A stretch of 64,000 nt of DNA from the NCBI GenBank assembly GCA_022510605.1, contig JAFLTB010000003.1, forward strand, positions 1 to 64,000. Direction: 5' to 3'. Of this stretch, positions 34,668-43,961 are shown piece by piece (the first letter of the stretch is position 1; the number at the start of each line of letters is the position of its first letter). The stretch is from Lachnospiraceae bacterium. Lineage in GTDB: Bacteria; Bacillota; Clostridia; Lachnospirales; Lachnospiraceae. The translations under genes were made by a program, and so were the position numbers. Under the pieces are notes generated by a model, which saw only the letters and a list, made by a program, of their open reading frames with translations, had not been told where the DNA came from and did not search any database.

Positions 34668-34811
34668 TTACAACGTACCCTTTACATCCTGTATCAGTTC
34701 TTTCACTATATCCGTCACATCTGCCAGATTATTATTATACACAACATCCTCTACTTTTTCTACGTCCATGCTGGGCTGGAATTTTTCCAGTTCTTCCTCA
34801 AAATTCAGCAC
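34668..34811 (-). CDS. Small acidic protein upstream of the TPR gene
   Basis: A 47-residue acidic frame starts with GTG at 34811, 8 bp after GGGAGG, and reads MLNFEEELEKFQPSMDVEKV...DVTDIVKELIQDVKG. It is predicted to be mostly helical with no membrane segment. The reading frame continues upstream to an ATG at 34835 with a poorer site. It precedes the TPR protein by 24 bp and is presumably a functional partner; I recognise no named family. Confidence 0.58.
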   Translation of the reverse strand: MLNFEEELEKFQPSMDVEKVEDVVYNNNLADVTDIVKELIQDVKGTL

Positions 34812-34942
34812 TGCACTGACCTCCCTTCTCTCCATTGGTAAAAGTATCCTGTCATATAATATTATAATATCCAGTTTCAGGCAAAAAAGCAAGTAGGAAA
34901 TATCGGAAAAATTCGACAGAATAAAAGAATTCTCTGTTGAAA

Positions 34943-35863
34943 TCAGGAGTCCTTCCCAGAAGCCTCCTTCATTCTCCGATAGAAGGTGGAGCGGGAGGCA
35001 ATCCCCAGCCGCTCCATCGCCTGTTTTTCACTTATTTTTTTGGCATGAAACAGCTCCGCTACCCGGTGCAGACGGCCCGCATCCACCGAAATCTTCTTCC
35101 GCCCCCGGTAGGCTCCCTGCCTCTTCGCCTTCTCTATACCAGTCTGGCGATGCTGTCTCTCTAACAGCTTCGCCGCATAATACTGCTGGCGCAATACCAT
35201 CATCACACTATCCCGATTCTCCCCATCAATCCGCAGTCCCTCCTTTTCAAAGGAAACCACTGCCCCTGTCCCCAGCAAACGCAAAAGCTTCTCTGTATAT
35301 ACCGCCGGATTCCGGGAAATACTGCTCTGGCTGTCAATCATCACCTGGTCGCCCCGCTGTAACTGCTCCACACAGTCCTTTGCGCTCTCGTAGGATAACT
35401 CCACAGACTTCTCCCGGCAGCGCTCCACAATCAGATTGTCGTTGCCACAGACAAGAGAGGTGCGAATCAGCCATTCAAAACGGTCATAATAATCCAGGCC
35501 CACCGACTCCATCAGTTCCCACAAATCCTCCCGGTTTTTTGAAGGACTTCTCTCGGTGATAAAGACTGGCTGCATATTGACCCGATAATACTTCTCTAAC
35601 CGCAGCTCCATGGAAATTCCTGGAATCCCCTGAAAGACTGAGGTATCCAGCCCGTCTATCACATCCCAGTAGGGGGTAATAATGTACTGGTATTCCTCAT
35701 TGAAAAAATGCTGGTACTCAATCTGTCCCACACAATACTTCTCTCCATACCGCCCTACAGCCTTGATAATTCCCGCATTGACATAATCCGGCTGGCCGGG
35801 TAAAGGGGTTGTATATTCATTTAACGGCTCATAATCCCGGTTAATTGGCTTCATCTGCTTCAT
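34943..35863 (-). CDS. Serine-recombinase-derived HTH protein lacking the catalytic serine domain
   Basis: The 306-residue protein is a mosaic. Residues about 165-245 follow the second half of a resolvase catalytic domain (LQRGDQVMIDSQSSISRNPA for the usual L..GD..V...DR..R, then LLGTGAVVSFEKEGLRID and the long E helix). Residues 250-300 match the resolvase DNA-binding end (RGRKKISVD...ISEKQAMERLGIASRSTFYRRMKE). The N-terminal 150 residues are an unrelated domain of unknown family, and no Y-x-R-x-S nucleophile motif is visible. Its ATG overlaps the HipA-like kinase stop as ATGA; an ATG three codons later is better spaced from GAGAGGAG. A DNA-binding partner or repressor of the kinase is the likely role (inferred). 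Confidence 0.7.
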   Translation of the reverse strand: MKQMKPINRDYEPLNEYTTPLPGQPDYVNAGIIKAVGRYGEKYCVGQIEYQHFFNEEYQYIITPYWDVIDGLDTSVFQGIPGISMELRLEKYYRVNMQPVFITERSPSKNREDLWELMESVGLDYYDRFEWLIRTSLVCGNDNLIVERCREKSVELSYESAKDCVEQLQRGDQVMIDSQSSISRNPAVYTEKLLRLLGTGAVVSFEKEGLRIDGENRDSVMMVLRQQYYAAKLLERQHRQTGIEKAKRQGAYRGRKKISVDAGRLHRVAELFHAKKISEKQAMERLGIASRSTFYRRMKEASGKDS

Positions 35864-36708
35864 CTCCTCTCCAACGGCTCACGAATCAGCCTGGTATAAC
35901 GCATGGTAAGCATCGTGATTAAAAATTCCTTTCGCACATCGCTCATCTGCTCAATGCTCTCCACAAGACTGCAGACTGCCTCCATGTCAATCCGCTCTGC
36001 CATCCGCTCCAGTGCACGGTCACAGGCCGGAAACCGACGGCTTCGGATAACCTCATAATAGGAACTCTTCTGTCCATCCAGCCGAATCTGGGAAGTGGGG
36101 AACTGGTAAATCCGCTTCTCCATCTCTGCCTGGGAGCGAAGTATCCCCTGACACTGTTCATCGTTTGCAAGCTTGGGAAAGAGACAGGAACCATTGTCAA
36201 ACACCGGCGCCAGGCGATACCTGTCCTGGCTCTTCAGAAAGCCCCAGTTGCTTCCGTGGCGGTCAAAGTTCCCGAGAAAGGCATCCATAATATAAATATC
36301 CCAGAATGCATCCACCGTCTCCTCCACACGGGTCAGTTTACGGTTTTCCTTCAGCATAGCTGTAATATCTGAATAACTGTAGGTTACCCGCTCCCTGTCT
36401 ATATCCAGTGAACTGTCTCCCACATCATTAAAGGGAACAAAGGTCTCGCTCTCCGAAGTAAAATCCTTGAGTACTACAACCTCCTCACCCCGGTAGATGC
36501 CAAGCCATGTCTCCTGGGTTTCAATACCCACTGTCTCAAAAATATGACAGCCCAGATATTCAGAAATGTGATTGCAGCTCTGTCCCGCCTCTGAATTTTT
36601 CCGAAACTTGATAATATAGTTCTCCCCCTTGTACTGAATGCCCAGCTTGCGCTCCGCCCCTGTGTAAAACCGGCCACTTGGGACACATCTCGAAAAATCC
36701 TTAATCAT
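35860..36708 (-). CDS. HipA-like serine/threonine kinase (HipA C-terminal domain only)
   Basis: The 282-residue protein has the HipA/PI3K-like kinase core: the ATP lysine in YIIKF (Lys34), a conserved glutamate in HISEYLG, the catalytic loop NFDRHGSNWGF (Asp149, His151, Asn154) and the metal site VFDNGS (Asp171). It lacks the HipA N-terminal subdomain and is close in size to short HipA-like kinases such as CtkA or HipT. The start at 36708 is fixed by AAAGGAG 9 bp upstream. There is no HipB; the overlapping downstream gene encodes a recombinase-like HTH protein instead. Known HipA kinases phosphorylate aminoacyl-tRNA synthetases; valS lies just upstream, but a link is only speculation. Confidence 0.83.
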   Translation of the reverse strand: MIKDFSRCVPSGRFYTGAERKLGIQYKGENYIIKFRKNSEAGQSCNHISEYLGCHIFETVGIETQETWLGIYRGEEVVVLKDFTSESETFVPFNDVGDSSLDIDRERVTYSYSDITAMLKENRKLTRVEETVDAFWDIYIMDAFLGNFDRHGSNWGFLKSQDRYRLAPVFDNGSCLFPKLANDEQCQGILRSQAEMEKRIYQFPTSQIRLDGQKSSYYEVIRSRRFPACDRALERMAERIDMEAVCSLVESIEQMSDVRKEFLITMLTMRYTRLIREPLERR

Positions 36709-36726
36709 AGTGTTCCACTCCTTTAC

Positions 36727-36759
36727 CAGTATCATACTGTAAAATACAAAGTGTGTCAA
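36727..36759 (-). promoter_or_regulatory. Promoter with overlapping palindromic operator for the HipA-like cassette
   Basis: On the minus strand TTGACA (36754-36759) and TATGAT (36731-36736) are 17 bp apart, a near-consensus promoter. The -10 element is embedded in the perfect palindrome CAGTAT-G-ATACTG (36727-36739), and a GTATC half-site lies upstream of the -35. The layout predicts tight autorepression by the DNA-binding protein of the cassette. Confidence 0.7.
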
Positions 36760-36799
36760 TAGAGTTATTTTTATTTTGATACTTTTTTGCTCTGCATAA

Positions 36800-36884
36800 A
36801 AAAATCCACGAAGCCGTGAGGTGACCTCCCATCGCCAGATTTCTGGTCTGACTTTTGGGGGGCACCTCAGAATCGTGGATTTTT
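36800..36884 (-). terminator. valS terminator hairpin holding a 53-bp IS-end-like insert
   Basis: Outer arms AAAAATCCACGA (36800-36811) and TCGTGGATTTTT (36873-36884) pair and end in a long T-run after valS. Between them, 36817-36869 begins and ends with TGAGGTG/CACCTCA inverted repeats and contains a CCCCCCAAAAGTCAGACC segment that resembles the C-rich ends of IS3-family elements, plus CCAGA-AA-TCTGG. No transposase fragment is present. Confidence 0.55.
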
Positions 36885-36923
36885 CTCATTATTAAAAAGG
36901 TACGAATGGGACAGCCCTCAAAA

Positions 36924-36939
36924 TAGCACGATGGTGCTA
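36924..36939. repeat. Dispersed hairpin repeat core
   Basis: A perfect TAGCACGATGGTGCTA core lies 8 bp after the valS stop codon and before its terminator, so it is part of the valS 3' UTR. Confidence 0.65.
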
Positions 36940-36947
36940 GCACAAAA

Positions 36948-39599
36948 TTATTTTTCCAGCTGGGCCAGCCGCTCCTGTACCTGGGCCATCATGCCCTTAT
37001 ACTTCTCCAGCTTTTCTCTTTCCTCGGCAATTTTTTTCTCCGGCGCCTTATTGACAAAGTTTGGATTGCCAAGCATTCCCTCGGAGCGCTTTAACTCGCC
37101 CTGGAGCTTTTTCTCCTCTTTTTTCAGACGCTCAATTTCCTTTCCGATGTCCACCAGCTCCGCAAAAGGAATGTAAATGGTTCCATCGGCAATCACAACG
37201 GATACCGCATCCTCGGCAATGCCCGTCTTGTCTTTCTGGAAGCTGACCTCACCTGCAAGCCCCAGCGTGGCAAAGAATACCCGGTTGTCCTCAAAGATTT
37301 TCAACACTTCGTCTTTTTCCGATACCACAATGACAGAAGATTTTCTGCTTGGCGGTACATTCATTTCACCCCGGATATTCCGAATGCCCTTAACTGCTTC
37401 CTTAATGCGCTCCACCTTGGCTTCATCCTCAGCAAAATCCCGCTCCTTTACAAAGACCGGCCAGGAGGAAACCATAATGGAGGCCTCCTCATCGTCCATT
37501 AACGTGCAGTAAATCTCCTCGGTGATAAACGGCATAAACGGATGTAATAGCTTCAGTGCGTCTACTAACACCGTCTTCAGGGTATAGAGAGCTGCCGCTT
37601 TTGTCTCGTCTGTATCACTGTAAAGACGCGGTTTTACCATCTCGATATACCAGTCGCAGAACTCCTCCCAGATAAAATCATATATTTTTTGAACCGCAAT
37701 TCCCAAATCAAAGGTATCCATCAAAGCCGTTACATCCTGAGCCAGATGATTGACCTTCGAGAGAATCCATTTATCCGCCTGAGTCAACTGCTCCGCCTTC
37801 ACGGTTTCATAATCCAGCCCCTCATTCTGGGCAAAGTTCATCATTATAAACCGGGAAGCATTCCATACCTTATTGGCAAAATTCCGGCTGGCTTCCACCC
37901 GCTCCCAGTAAAAACGCATATCATTTCCCGGTGCGTTGCCAGTTACCAGCGTCAGGCGCAAAGCATCTGCACCATATTTATCAATGACCTCCAGAGGGTC
38001 AATGCCGTTGCCCAGGGATTTGCTCATTTTCCGTCCCAGGGAATCCCGTACCAGACCGTGAATCAACACGGTATCAAAAGGCACCTCTCCGGTATGCTCC
38101 AGTCCGCTGAACATCATGCGCATTACCCAGAATGGAATAATGTCATATCCCGTTACCAGAGTGCTGGTAGGGTAGAAATACTCCAGTTCCGGCGTCTTGT
38201 CCGGCCATCCCATGGTGGAAAACGGCCACAGGGCAGAGCTGAACCAGGTATCCAGGGTATCCGGGTCCTGGCGCATCGGTTTACCGCACTTTGGACATAC
38301 TGCCTTCTCATCCTTCGTAACTACCAGCTCGCCGCAATCGTCACAGTAGAAGGCGGGAATCTGATGGCCCCACCACAGCTGGCGGGAAATACACCAGTCC
38401 TTAATATTTTCCAGCCAGTGGAAATAGGTCTTACTAAAATGCTCCGGCACAAATTTTGTCCTGCCATCCTTTACGGCATCAATGGCCGGGCCGGCTAACG
38501 GCTTCATCTTGACAAACCACTGCTTGGATACCCGTGGCTCCACCGTAGTGCCGCAGCGGTAACAGGTTCCCACATTGTGGTCGTGGTCTTCTACCTTTAC
38601 CAGCGCTCCCTCGGCCTCCAAATCCTTTACAATGGCCTCTCTGGCCTCGTAGCGGTCCATGCCCGCATATTTTTCGTAGTCCTCCACAATTTTGGCATCG
38701 TCTGTCATTACATTGATAACCGGCAGATTGTGGCGCAGACCCACCTCAAAGTCATTGGGGTCGTGGGCCGGCGTAATTTTTACCACGCCGGTACCAAATT
38801 CCATATCCACATAATCATCGGCAACCAGTGGAATCTCACGGTGGACAATTGGCAGAATCAACATCTTTCCTACCAAATCCTTATAGCGCTCATCCTTTGG
38901 ATTCACTGCCACCGCCGTATCGCCAAGCATGGTCTCCGGCCGTGTGGTGGCCAGATTGATATAGCCGCTCCCATCGGCAAAGGCATAGCGCAAATGCCAG
39001 AAATGTCCCTTCTGGTCCTCATAGTTCACCTCCGCATCCGAAATCGAGGTCAGGCAGTGGGGACACCAGTTGATAATCCGCTCTCCCCGGTAAATCAGTC
39101 CCTTGTTATACAGGTTGACAAACACCTCTTTGACTGCCTTATTACAGCCCTCATCCATGGTAAAGCGTTCTCTCTCCCAGTCACAGGAGGAGCCCATCTT
39201 CTTTAACTGGGACACAATGCGTCCGCCATAGGTGGCCTTCCAGTCCCAGGCCCGCTCCAAAAACTTTTCTCTTCCAATATCTTCCTTTGTCAGGCCCTCT
39301 TCCTTCATGGCCTCTACAATTTTTGCCTCGGTGGCAATGGAAGCATGGTCGGTTCCCGGCATCCACAGCGTCTCAAATCCCTGCATTCTCTTACAGCGGA
39401 TTAAAATATCCTGCAGAGTATTGTCCAGCGCATGCCCCATGTGCAGCTGCCCGGTGATGTTGGGCGGCGGAATGACAATAGTATAGGGCTTTTTATCCGG
39501 ATTCACACTGGCGTGAAAATAATTTTGGGACACCCATTTTTCATACAGCCGATCCTCAATATCCTTGGGATTATAGGTTTTTTCCAGTTCTTTTCTCAT
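36948..39599 (-). CDS. valS: Valyl-tRNA synthetase
   Basis: ValRS (883 residues) charges tRNA-Val. Class I signatures are [14 protein letters not shown] (HIGH) and [12 protein letters not shown] (KMSKS). The editing domain carries [17 protein letters not shown], and the C-terminal coiled coil that contacts the tRNA elbow is seen in [20 protein letters not shown]. The start at 39599 follows GGAGG; the reading frame stays open for 64 more codons upstream, but those codons are the T-box leader. The gene is monocistronic and controlled by charging of tRNA-Val. Confidence 0.98.
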   Translation of the reverse strand: MRKELEKTYNPKDIEDRLYEKWVSQNYFHASVNPDKKPYTIVIPPPNITGQLHMGHALDNTLQDILIRCKRMQGFETLWMPGTDHASIATEAKIVEAMKEEGLTKEDIGREKFLERAWDWKATYGGRIVSQLKKMGSSCDWERERFTMDEGCNKAVKEVFVNLYNKGLIYRGERIINWCPHCLTSISDAEVNYEDQKGHFWHLRYAFADGSGYINLATTRPETMLGDTAVAVNPKDERYKDLVGKMLILPIVHREIPLVADDYVDMEFGTGVVKITPAHDPNDFEVGLRHNLPVINVMTDDAKIVEDYEKYAGMDRYEAREAIVKDLEAEGALVKVEDHDHNVGTCYRCGTTVEPRVSKQWFVKMKPLAGPAIDAVKDGRTKFVPEHFSKTYFHWLENIKDWCISRQLWWGHQIPAFYCDDCGELVVTKDEKAVCPKCGKPMRQDPDTLDTWFSSALWPFSTMGWPDKTPELEYFYPTSTLVTGYDIIPFWVMRMMFSGLEHTGEVPFDTVLIHGLVRDSLGRKMSKSLGNGIDPLEVIDKYGADALRLTLVTGNAPGNDMRFYWERVEASRNFANKVWNASRFIMMNFAQNEGLDYETVKAEQLTQADKWILSKVNHLAQDVTALMDTFDLGIAVQKIYDFIWEEFCDWYIEMVKPRLYSDTDETKAAALYTLKTVLVDALKLLHPFMPFITEEIYCTLMDDEEASIMVSSWPVFVKERDFAEDEAKVERIKEAVKGIRNIRGEMNVPPSRKSSVIVVSEKDEVLKIFEDNRVFFATLGLAGEVSFQKDKTGIAEDAVSVVIADGTIYIPFAELVDIGKEIERLKKEEKKLQGELKRSEGMLGNPNFVNKAPEKKIAEEREKLEKYKGMMAQVQERLAQLEK

Positions 39600-39648
39600 T
39601 TTGACCTCCGTTCCAAAGTGCTCTTCTGACACCTGTTTCCACATATTC

Positions 39649-39950
39649 AAAAAGTCTGCCGCAACATAGCGGCAGACTCCATTGTTCTGCGTTTTGCCAC
39701 GGCATATGCAAAGGACGACAACTTCTGCCGTGGTACCACCTTTATTCAAATGAAACAATTCATTCCTCATTGGGCCGATAACGGAAACCACCCGTCGCCT
39801 CCTACTGAAAGTTTTTCTTTCCTGTTCAGAAGCGCTGTTTGAGAGCTACCTTCCACACGTTCCTTCCGAAAGAGCCTTTCAGCCGATGGACTCCTCTCTC
39901 TGGCGGGGTGACATGTGTACTCCTCTCTCGCACTACATTTTACTTTTCCT
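39649..39950 (-). promoter_or_regulatory. T-box riboswitch of valS
   Basis: On the minus strand the leader has a stem I with GAGAG...CTCTC ends and an AGTA/GAA specifier-loop arrangement; a GTA valine codon sits at the expected place (plus-strand tac, 39847-39849). The antiterminator T-box sequence is AAGGTGGTACCACGG (39728-39742). It is followed by the terminator AGTCTGCCGC/GCGGCAGACT (39653-39678) and TTTTTG. Uncharged tRNA-Val would favour antitermination. Confidence 0.92.
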
Positions 39951-39952
39951 AA

Positions 39953-39981
39953 ATCATAGCTGAAAACCCATGTCTTGTCAA
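39953..39981 (-). promoter_or_regulatory. Promoter of the valS T-box transcript
   Basis: On the minus strand TTGACA (39976-39981) and TATGAT (39953-39958) are separated by exactly 17 bp, close to consensus. The remaining 70 bp to the kinase gene stop show nothing else. Confidence 0.8.
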
Positions 39982-40025
39982 GAAATTATTCTTCTGGATT
40001 TCCGCATTTTTCTTAAAACTACATT

Positions 40026-41618
40026 TTATTTCATGGAATCCAAAGCCGCCCGTTCAATGGGAAGCCCCGCCTTATATATCCGGATGAAGTCATCAAAGCC
40101 TTTGACACCTTCCGCCTGAGGAGACAATTCACTTCCTGCCTGTCCGGCAAACACCCGGCTTTCCAGATATGCCTCCAGGCTCTCCTGCTCTGCCTTCTGC
40201 ACCATATAGGCCGCCAGCACGGCAATGCCCCAGGCACCGCCCTCTCCGGCGGTCTCCATAACAGAAATCGGCGTATTCATAGCATCCGCTAAAATCTGCT
40301 GTCCCACGCCCTTTGTCTTAAACAAACCACCGTGTCCCAGCAGCTTATCTACCTTGACGCCCTCTTCCTTGAGCAGAATGTCCATACCCATTTTCAGGGC
40401 TCCCAGGGCGGTATACAGATGAACCCGCATAAAGTTAGCCAGGTTAAATTTGCTGTTCGGAGTACGGACAAAGAGAGGCCGTCCCTCCTCCATGCCGGTG
40501 ATGTTTTCCCCGGATATGTAATTATAAGCCAGCAGATTGCCGCCATCCGCATCGCCTTCCATGGCCTTATGATACAGAGTGCCAAAGAGACGGTTCATGT
40601 CTACTTCCATGCCAAAGGCCTCGGCAAATTCCCTGAACAGATTAACCCAGGCATTCAAATCCGAGGTACAGTTGTTACAGTGAACCATTGCCACCAAATC
40701 CCCAGATGGCGTTGTCACCAAATCCAGTTCCGGATATACCCGGCTCAGCTCCTTTTCCAGTACCACCATGGAAAAGACCGAGGTCCCCGCCGACACATTG
40801 CCGGTTCTGCGGGCCACACTGTTGGTGGCCACCATGCCGGTGCCCGCATCTCCCTCTGGTGGACAAAGCGGTATACCCGCCTGCAGTTTCCCGCTGATAT
40901 CTAAACGCTTCGCTCCCGCTTCCGTCAGCACTCCTGCCGGCTCCCCTGCTGTCAGCACTTCCGGGAAGATGTCAAGCAGCTTCCATGAATACCCTTTATC
41001 CGCCACAGCAGCATCAAAGGCCTCTACCATCTTCGAGTGATAGGTGCCGGTGGCAATGTCAATCGGGAACATACCGGAAGCCTCGCCTACGCCCAGCACT
41101 TTTTTCCCGGTGAGTTTCCAGTGAATATATCCCGCCAGTGTGGTTTGGAAGGAAATGTCCTTTACATGCTCCTCCCCGTTTAATATTGCCTGATACAGAT
41201 GAGCAATGCTCCAGCGCTGTGGAATGTTATACCGGAACAATTCCGTCAGCTTCTCCGATGCCTCCCCGGTGATGGCATTGCGCCAGGTACGGAAGGGCAC
41301 CTGAAGATTTCCCTCTGCATCAAAGGCCATATAGCCGTGCATCATGGCACTAAACCCAATGGCCGCCAGATTTTTCACCTCGGCGCCATACTGGTTCTTC
41401 ACATCCTCCGTCATTTTCTGGTAGCTGTCCTGCAGGCCCGCCCAGATGGCTTCCTCCGAATAGGTCCAGATGTTGTCCACCAACTGGTTCTCCCATTCAT
41501 GGCTGCCAGAGGCAATGGGATTGCTCTGCTCATCAATCAGCACCGCTTTGATTCTTGTTGAGCCAAACTCAATACCAAGAACCGCCTTTCCACTTTCAAT
41601 CGTCTGCTTTGCGTCCAT
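40026..41618 (-). CDS. FGGY-family carbohydrate kinase
   Basis: The 530-residue protein is a sugar kinase of the actin-like FGGY family. The phosphate-1 motif is [14 protein letters not shown], an MHG segment as in xylulokinases is at about residue 93, and the C-terminal ATP site includes [21 protein letters not shown] and [12 protein letters not shown]. Xylulokinase or ribulokinase activity is most likely, but the substrate cannot be fixed from sequence. It follows galE by 25 bp, so both are probably one transcript. The ATG is preceded by GGAGGG. Confidence 0.82.
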   Translation of the reverse strand: MDAKQTIESGKAVLGIEFGSTRIKAVLIDEQSNPIASGSHEWENQLVDNIWTYSEEAIWAGLQDSYQKMTEDVKNQYGAEVKNLAAIGFSAMMHGYMAFDAEGNLQVPFRTWRNAITGEASEKLTELFRYNIPQRWSIAHLYQAILNGEEHVKDISFQTTLAGYIHWKLTGKKVLGVGEASGMFPIDIATGTYHSKMVEAFDAAVADKGYSWKLLDIFPEVLTAGEPAGVLTEAGAKRLDISGKLQAGIPLCPPEGDAGTGMVATNSVARRTGNVSAGTSVFSMVVLEKELSRVYPELDLVTTPSGDLVAMVHCNNCTSDLNAWVNLFREFAEAFGMEVDMNRLFGTLYHKAMEGDADGGNLLAYNYISGENITGMEEGRPLFVRTPNSKFNLANFMRVHLYTALGALKMGMDILLKEEGVKVDKLLGHGGLFKTKGVGQQILADAMNTPISVMETAGEGGAWGIAVLAAYMVQKAEQESLEAYLESRVFAGQAGSELSPQAEGVKGFDDFIRIYKAGLPIERAALDSMK

Positions 41619-41643
41619 CGCTTCCTGTCCCTCCTGTTTTCTA

Positions 41644-42645
41644 TCACTGCTGATTCATCCTGGCAAAACGCCAGGAATCTTCGCACATTTTTTTCAAATC
41701 ATACTGGGCCTCCCAGCCCAGTTCTTCCTTCGCCTTTTTCGGGTCTGCATAGCACATGGCAATATCCCCGGCACGCCTTGGCTTGATGGAATACGGGATG
41801 GTTATATCGTTGGCCTTCTCAAAGGCCCTGACAATATCCAGCACGCTGTAGCCGTTGCCGGTACCCAGATTGTAAATATTGACCCCGTTAGTGTTAGTGA
41901 CCTTTTCCACAGCATTGACATGTCCCTTCGCCAAGTCCACTACATGGATGTAGTCCCTTACACCCGTACCATCCGGCGTGTCATAGTCGTCTCCAAAGAC
42001 ACCCAGCTCCGGCAGCTTGCCCACCGCTACCTGCATAATATAGGGCATCAGATTGTTGGGAATGCCATTCGGGCTCTCTCCCAACAGGCCGCTCTCGTGG
42101 GCGCCAATGGGATTGAAATAGCGAAGCAGTATCACGCTCCAATCCTCATCTGGCACACAAAGGTCTGACAAAATCCCTTCCTGCATCAATTTCGTGCTTC
42201 CGTATGGGTTCGTGGTGCTCAGAGGAAAATCCTCAGTAATCGGCACGGTCTTAGGTGCGCCGTACACCGTGGCGGAGGAACTGAAAATAATTTTCTTACA
42301 GTTATATTCATTCATCAGTTCGCACAGGTTCAGTGTCCCGCCAATGTTGTTTTTATAATAGAGCAGGGGTTTTTCCACAGACTCTCCCACCGCCTTTAAC
42401 CCGGCAAAGTGAATCACTGCATCGAAGGTATTTTCCTCAAAAATCGGACGCATGCTCTCCTTGTCCCGCATATCTGCCTTATAAAATTGAATGCTCTTGC
42501 CGGTAATGGACTGTATCTTGTCCACCACATCCATCTTGGAGTTATACAGGTTATCAAATACCACCACCTCATACCCCTTCTGTAACAATTCAACGCAGGT
42601 GTGGGAACCGATGTAACCCGTTCCCCCCGTTACTAATATTTTCAT
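41644..42645 (-). CDS. galE: UDP-glucose 4-epimerase
   Basis: GalE (333 residues) interconverts UDP-glucose and UDP-galactose. The NAD-binding motif is [10 protein letters not shown], the catalytic Ser-Tyr-Lys set is seen in FSSSATVYG and NPYGSTKLM, and substrate contacts follow in [17 protein letters not shown]. Length is standard for the bacterial enzyme. It is the first gene of a two-gene operon with the FGGY kinase and has a promoter at 42699-42728. Confidence 0.96.
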   Translation of the reverse strand: MKILVTGGTGYIGSHTCVELLQKGYEVVVFDNLYNSKMDVVDKIQSITGKSIQFYKADMRDKESMRPIFEENTFDAVIHFAGLKAVGESVEKPLLYYKNNIGGTLNLCELMNEYNCKKIIFSSSATVYGAPKTVPITEDFPLSTTNPYGSTKLMQEGILSDLCVPDEDWSVILLRYFNPIGAHESGLLGESPNGIPNNLMPYIMQVAVGKLPELGVFGDDYDTPDGTGVRDYIHVVDLAKGHVNAVEKVTNTNGVNIYNLGTGNGYSVLDIVRAFEKANDITIPYSIKPRRAGDIAMCYADPKKAKEELGWEAQYDLKKMCEDSWRFARMNQQ

Positions 42646-42665
42646 AGTTACCTCTCCCCTCCATA

Positions 42666-42681
42666 CAGCACGACGGTGCCA
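42666..42681. repeat. Dispersed hairpin repeat core in the galE leader
   Basis: CAGCACGACGGTGCCA matches the core family at 13 of 16 positions and lies between the galE promoter and its ribosome site, so it should be transcribed as a leader hairpin. Confidence 0.55.
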
Positions 42682-42698
42682 ATCTGTTTTCTACTGGT

Positions 42699-42728
42699 AT
42701 CATACCACAGGACTATCCGCAATCTCAA
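42699..42728 (-). promoter_or_regulatory. Promoter of galE
   Basis: On the minus strand TTGAGA (42723-42728) and TATGAT (42699-42704) are 18 bp apart, with TGTGG just before the -10. Confidence 0.55.
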
Positions 42729-42763
42729 GTATAAAAATCTCTCACTTCTGCCCGGCAGCCCCT

Positions 42764-43174
42764 TTACTTCTGTTCGGTAAAGTGAACCCAGGATTCCTCC
42801 TCTGGCATCCAGATATCAATGCCCTCCGACGCCCATTGATAGCCGTAGCCCTTCCCAAAATTTGACTGGTCATTCTTTTTCGGGCGCTTATTCCCGGATA
42901 CCGAAGAAGAAATGGTTCCATCCATGGTGCCACACGTGGGAACATCGTCACATTCCCCGCTCTCGCAGTACAATCGGCCATCCACCTTCACCATTCTCCC
43001 TAAGGGTTCTGCCGTAGGGGTTGCTGTGGGGGATGCTGTCGCCGTACCATGCACCTCAACCGCTCCTTCCGACACCGTCCCCCCACTGGAGTCGCTGGCC
43101 GTATTCACGGCACTGCCACAACCAGTGAGCAAAAGCATACCAGTTACCATAACCAATCCAATTTCCCTTTTCAT
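42764..43174 (-). CDS. Small lipoprotein, unknown function
   Basis: The 136-residue product has a lipobox (MLLLTGCGS) and then a Ser/Thr/Ala/Pro-rich linker with TASPTATPTAEP. A C-terminal domain of about 80 residues has two cysteine pairs (CESGEC and PTC) and an aromatic end (GYQWASEGIDIWMPEEESWVHF). It is probably anchored to the outer face of the membrane. I recognise no family. It lies alone between galE and the tautomerase gene, after a terminator. Confidence 0.78.
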   Translation of the reverse strand: MKREIGLVMVTGMLLLTGCGSAVNTASDSSGGTVSEGAVEVHGTATASPTATPTAEPLGRMVKVDGRLYCESGECDDVPTCGTMDGTISSSVSGNKRPKKNDQSNFGKGYGYQWASEGIDIWMPEEESWVHFTEQK

Positions 43175-43226
43175 TGTCCATACCTCCTAACACGCCGCTA
43201 AAGCGGAGCTCCTATTAGATAAAAAA

Positions 43227-43244
43227 GGCGCCCCCCAGGACGCC
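43227..43244 (-). terminator. Terminator after the MIF-like gene
   Basis: On the minus strand GGCGTCC-TGGG-GGGCGCC is followed by TTTTTTATC. It closes the SGNH-tgt-yajC-tautomerase run of genes. Confidence 0.65.
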
Positions 43245-43291
43245 AGGTTCTTTCATTAGACAATGAAAAAAGTCAAACTGTTGCAATATTT

Positions 43292-43633
43292 TTACAAATT
43301 GCCGCCATTCCAGCCCCAATCCGGTGTACCCTGATAGCTCACATAGATATTGGCTGCCGGAATCCCCAGTTCTTCTTCATAGATGCTGCAGATTTCTGCC
43401 GTCATCTGGCTGTAGGCCTGGCTGCTGGCGCTTCCAAAAAGTTTTACGTCTACAAAGGCCGCCTTCTCACATTTGGCCCCCTTGAAATACAGTGTATATT
43501 CATCTTCAAAGCCAACCATCAGAAAGCTTTCGCTTTTGCCGATAATCGCAGACGCCTGTCCCAGTTTCTGTTTGATGGCTTCCTCTTTCTCCGGTGAAAT
43601 CTTTACTGTTACCTTGGAATCAATAAATGGCAT
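43292..43633 (-). CDS. MIF/phenylpyruvate tautomerase-family protein
   Basis: The 113-residue protein belongs to the macrophage migration inhibitory factor family. Pro2 (Pro1 after Met removal) is the catalytic base, in MPFIDSKVTVKISPEKE. A lysine near residue 33 is in GKSESFLMVG, and the end reads NIYVSYQGTPDWGWNGGNL. Family members tautomerise phenylpyruvate or dopachrome in vitro. It starts 31 bp after yajC and shares its operon. Confidence 0.87.
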   Translation of the reverse strand: MPFIDSKVTVKISPEKEEAIKQKLGQASAIIGKSESFLMVGFEDEYTLYFKGAKCEKAAFVDVKLFGSASSQAYSQMTAEICSIYEEELGIPAANIYVSYQGTPDWGWNGGNL

Positions 43634-43664
43634 GTCCCATTCCTCCTTTCAGCCCCTCTGGCCA

Positions 43665-43937
43665 TTATGCTTTCTCTACTTCCACAATCGCTTCCTTTTT
43701 CATGGGAATACGGCAGTTTTTATTGCTTCCAAATTCCACAATGACAACCTCGTCCGTCATATCAATGACTACGCCGTAAAAGCCACTGGTGGTCAAAATA
43801 CTGTCTCCCACCTCTACAGCGGAAACCAGAGCCTGATGCTCTTTTTCCTTCTTCTTCTGCGGACGGATGGCAATTAAATAAAATGCTCCGATAATAACAA
43901 CATAAAGTAAAATAATTCCTACGCTCTGTCCTGTCAT
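43665..43937 (-). CDS. yajC: Preprotein translocase subunit YajC
   Basis: YajC (90 residues) has one N-terminal membrane helix (ILLYVVIIGAFYLIAI) followed by RPQKKKEKEHQ and a beta domain with VGDSILTTSGFYGVVIDM. It associates with SecDF. Its position just after tgt is the common bacterial order. Confidence 0.95.
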   Translation of the reverse strand: MTGQSVGIILLYVVIIGAFYLIAIRPQKKKEKEHQALVSAVEVGDSILTTSGFYGVVIDMTDEVVIVEFGSNKNCRIPMKKEAIVEVEKA

Positions 43938-43961
43938 GAGTTACCTCCTAAAATCATTCCT

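Noticed and set aside
34943-35863. Active site-specific recombinase or integrated element
   Set aside because: The N-terminal catalytic half with the serine nucleophile is missing, no att-like direct repeats flank the gene, and its overlap with the kinase gene indicates a regulatory role.
39600-39791. 64-codon N-terminal extension of valS
   Set aside because: The extension is an accidental reading of the T-box antiterminator and terminator; the ATG at 39599 has GGAGG and gives the family-typical N-terminus.
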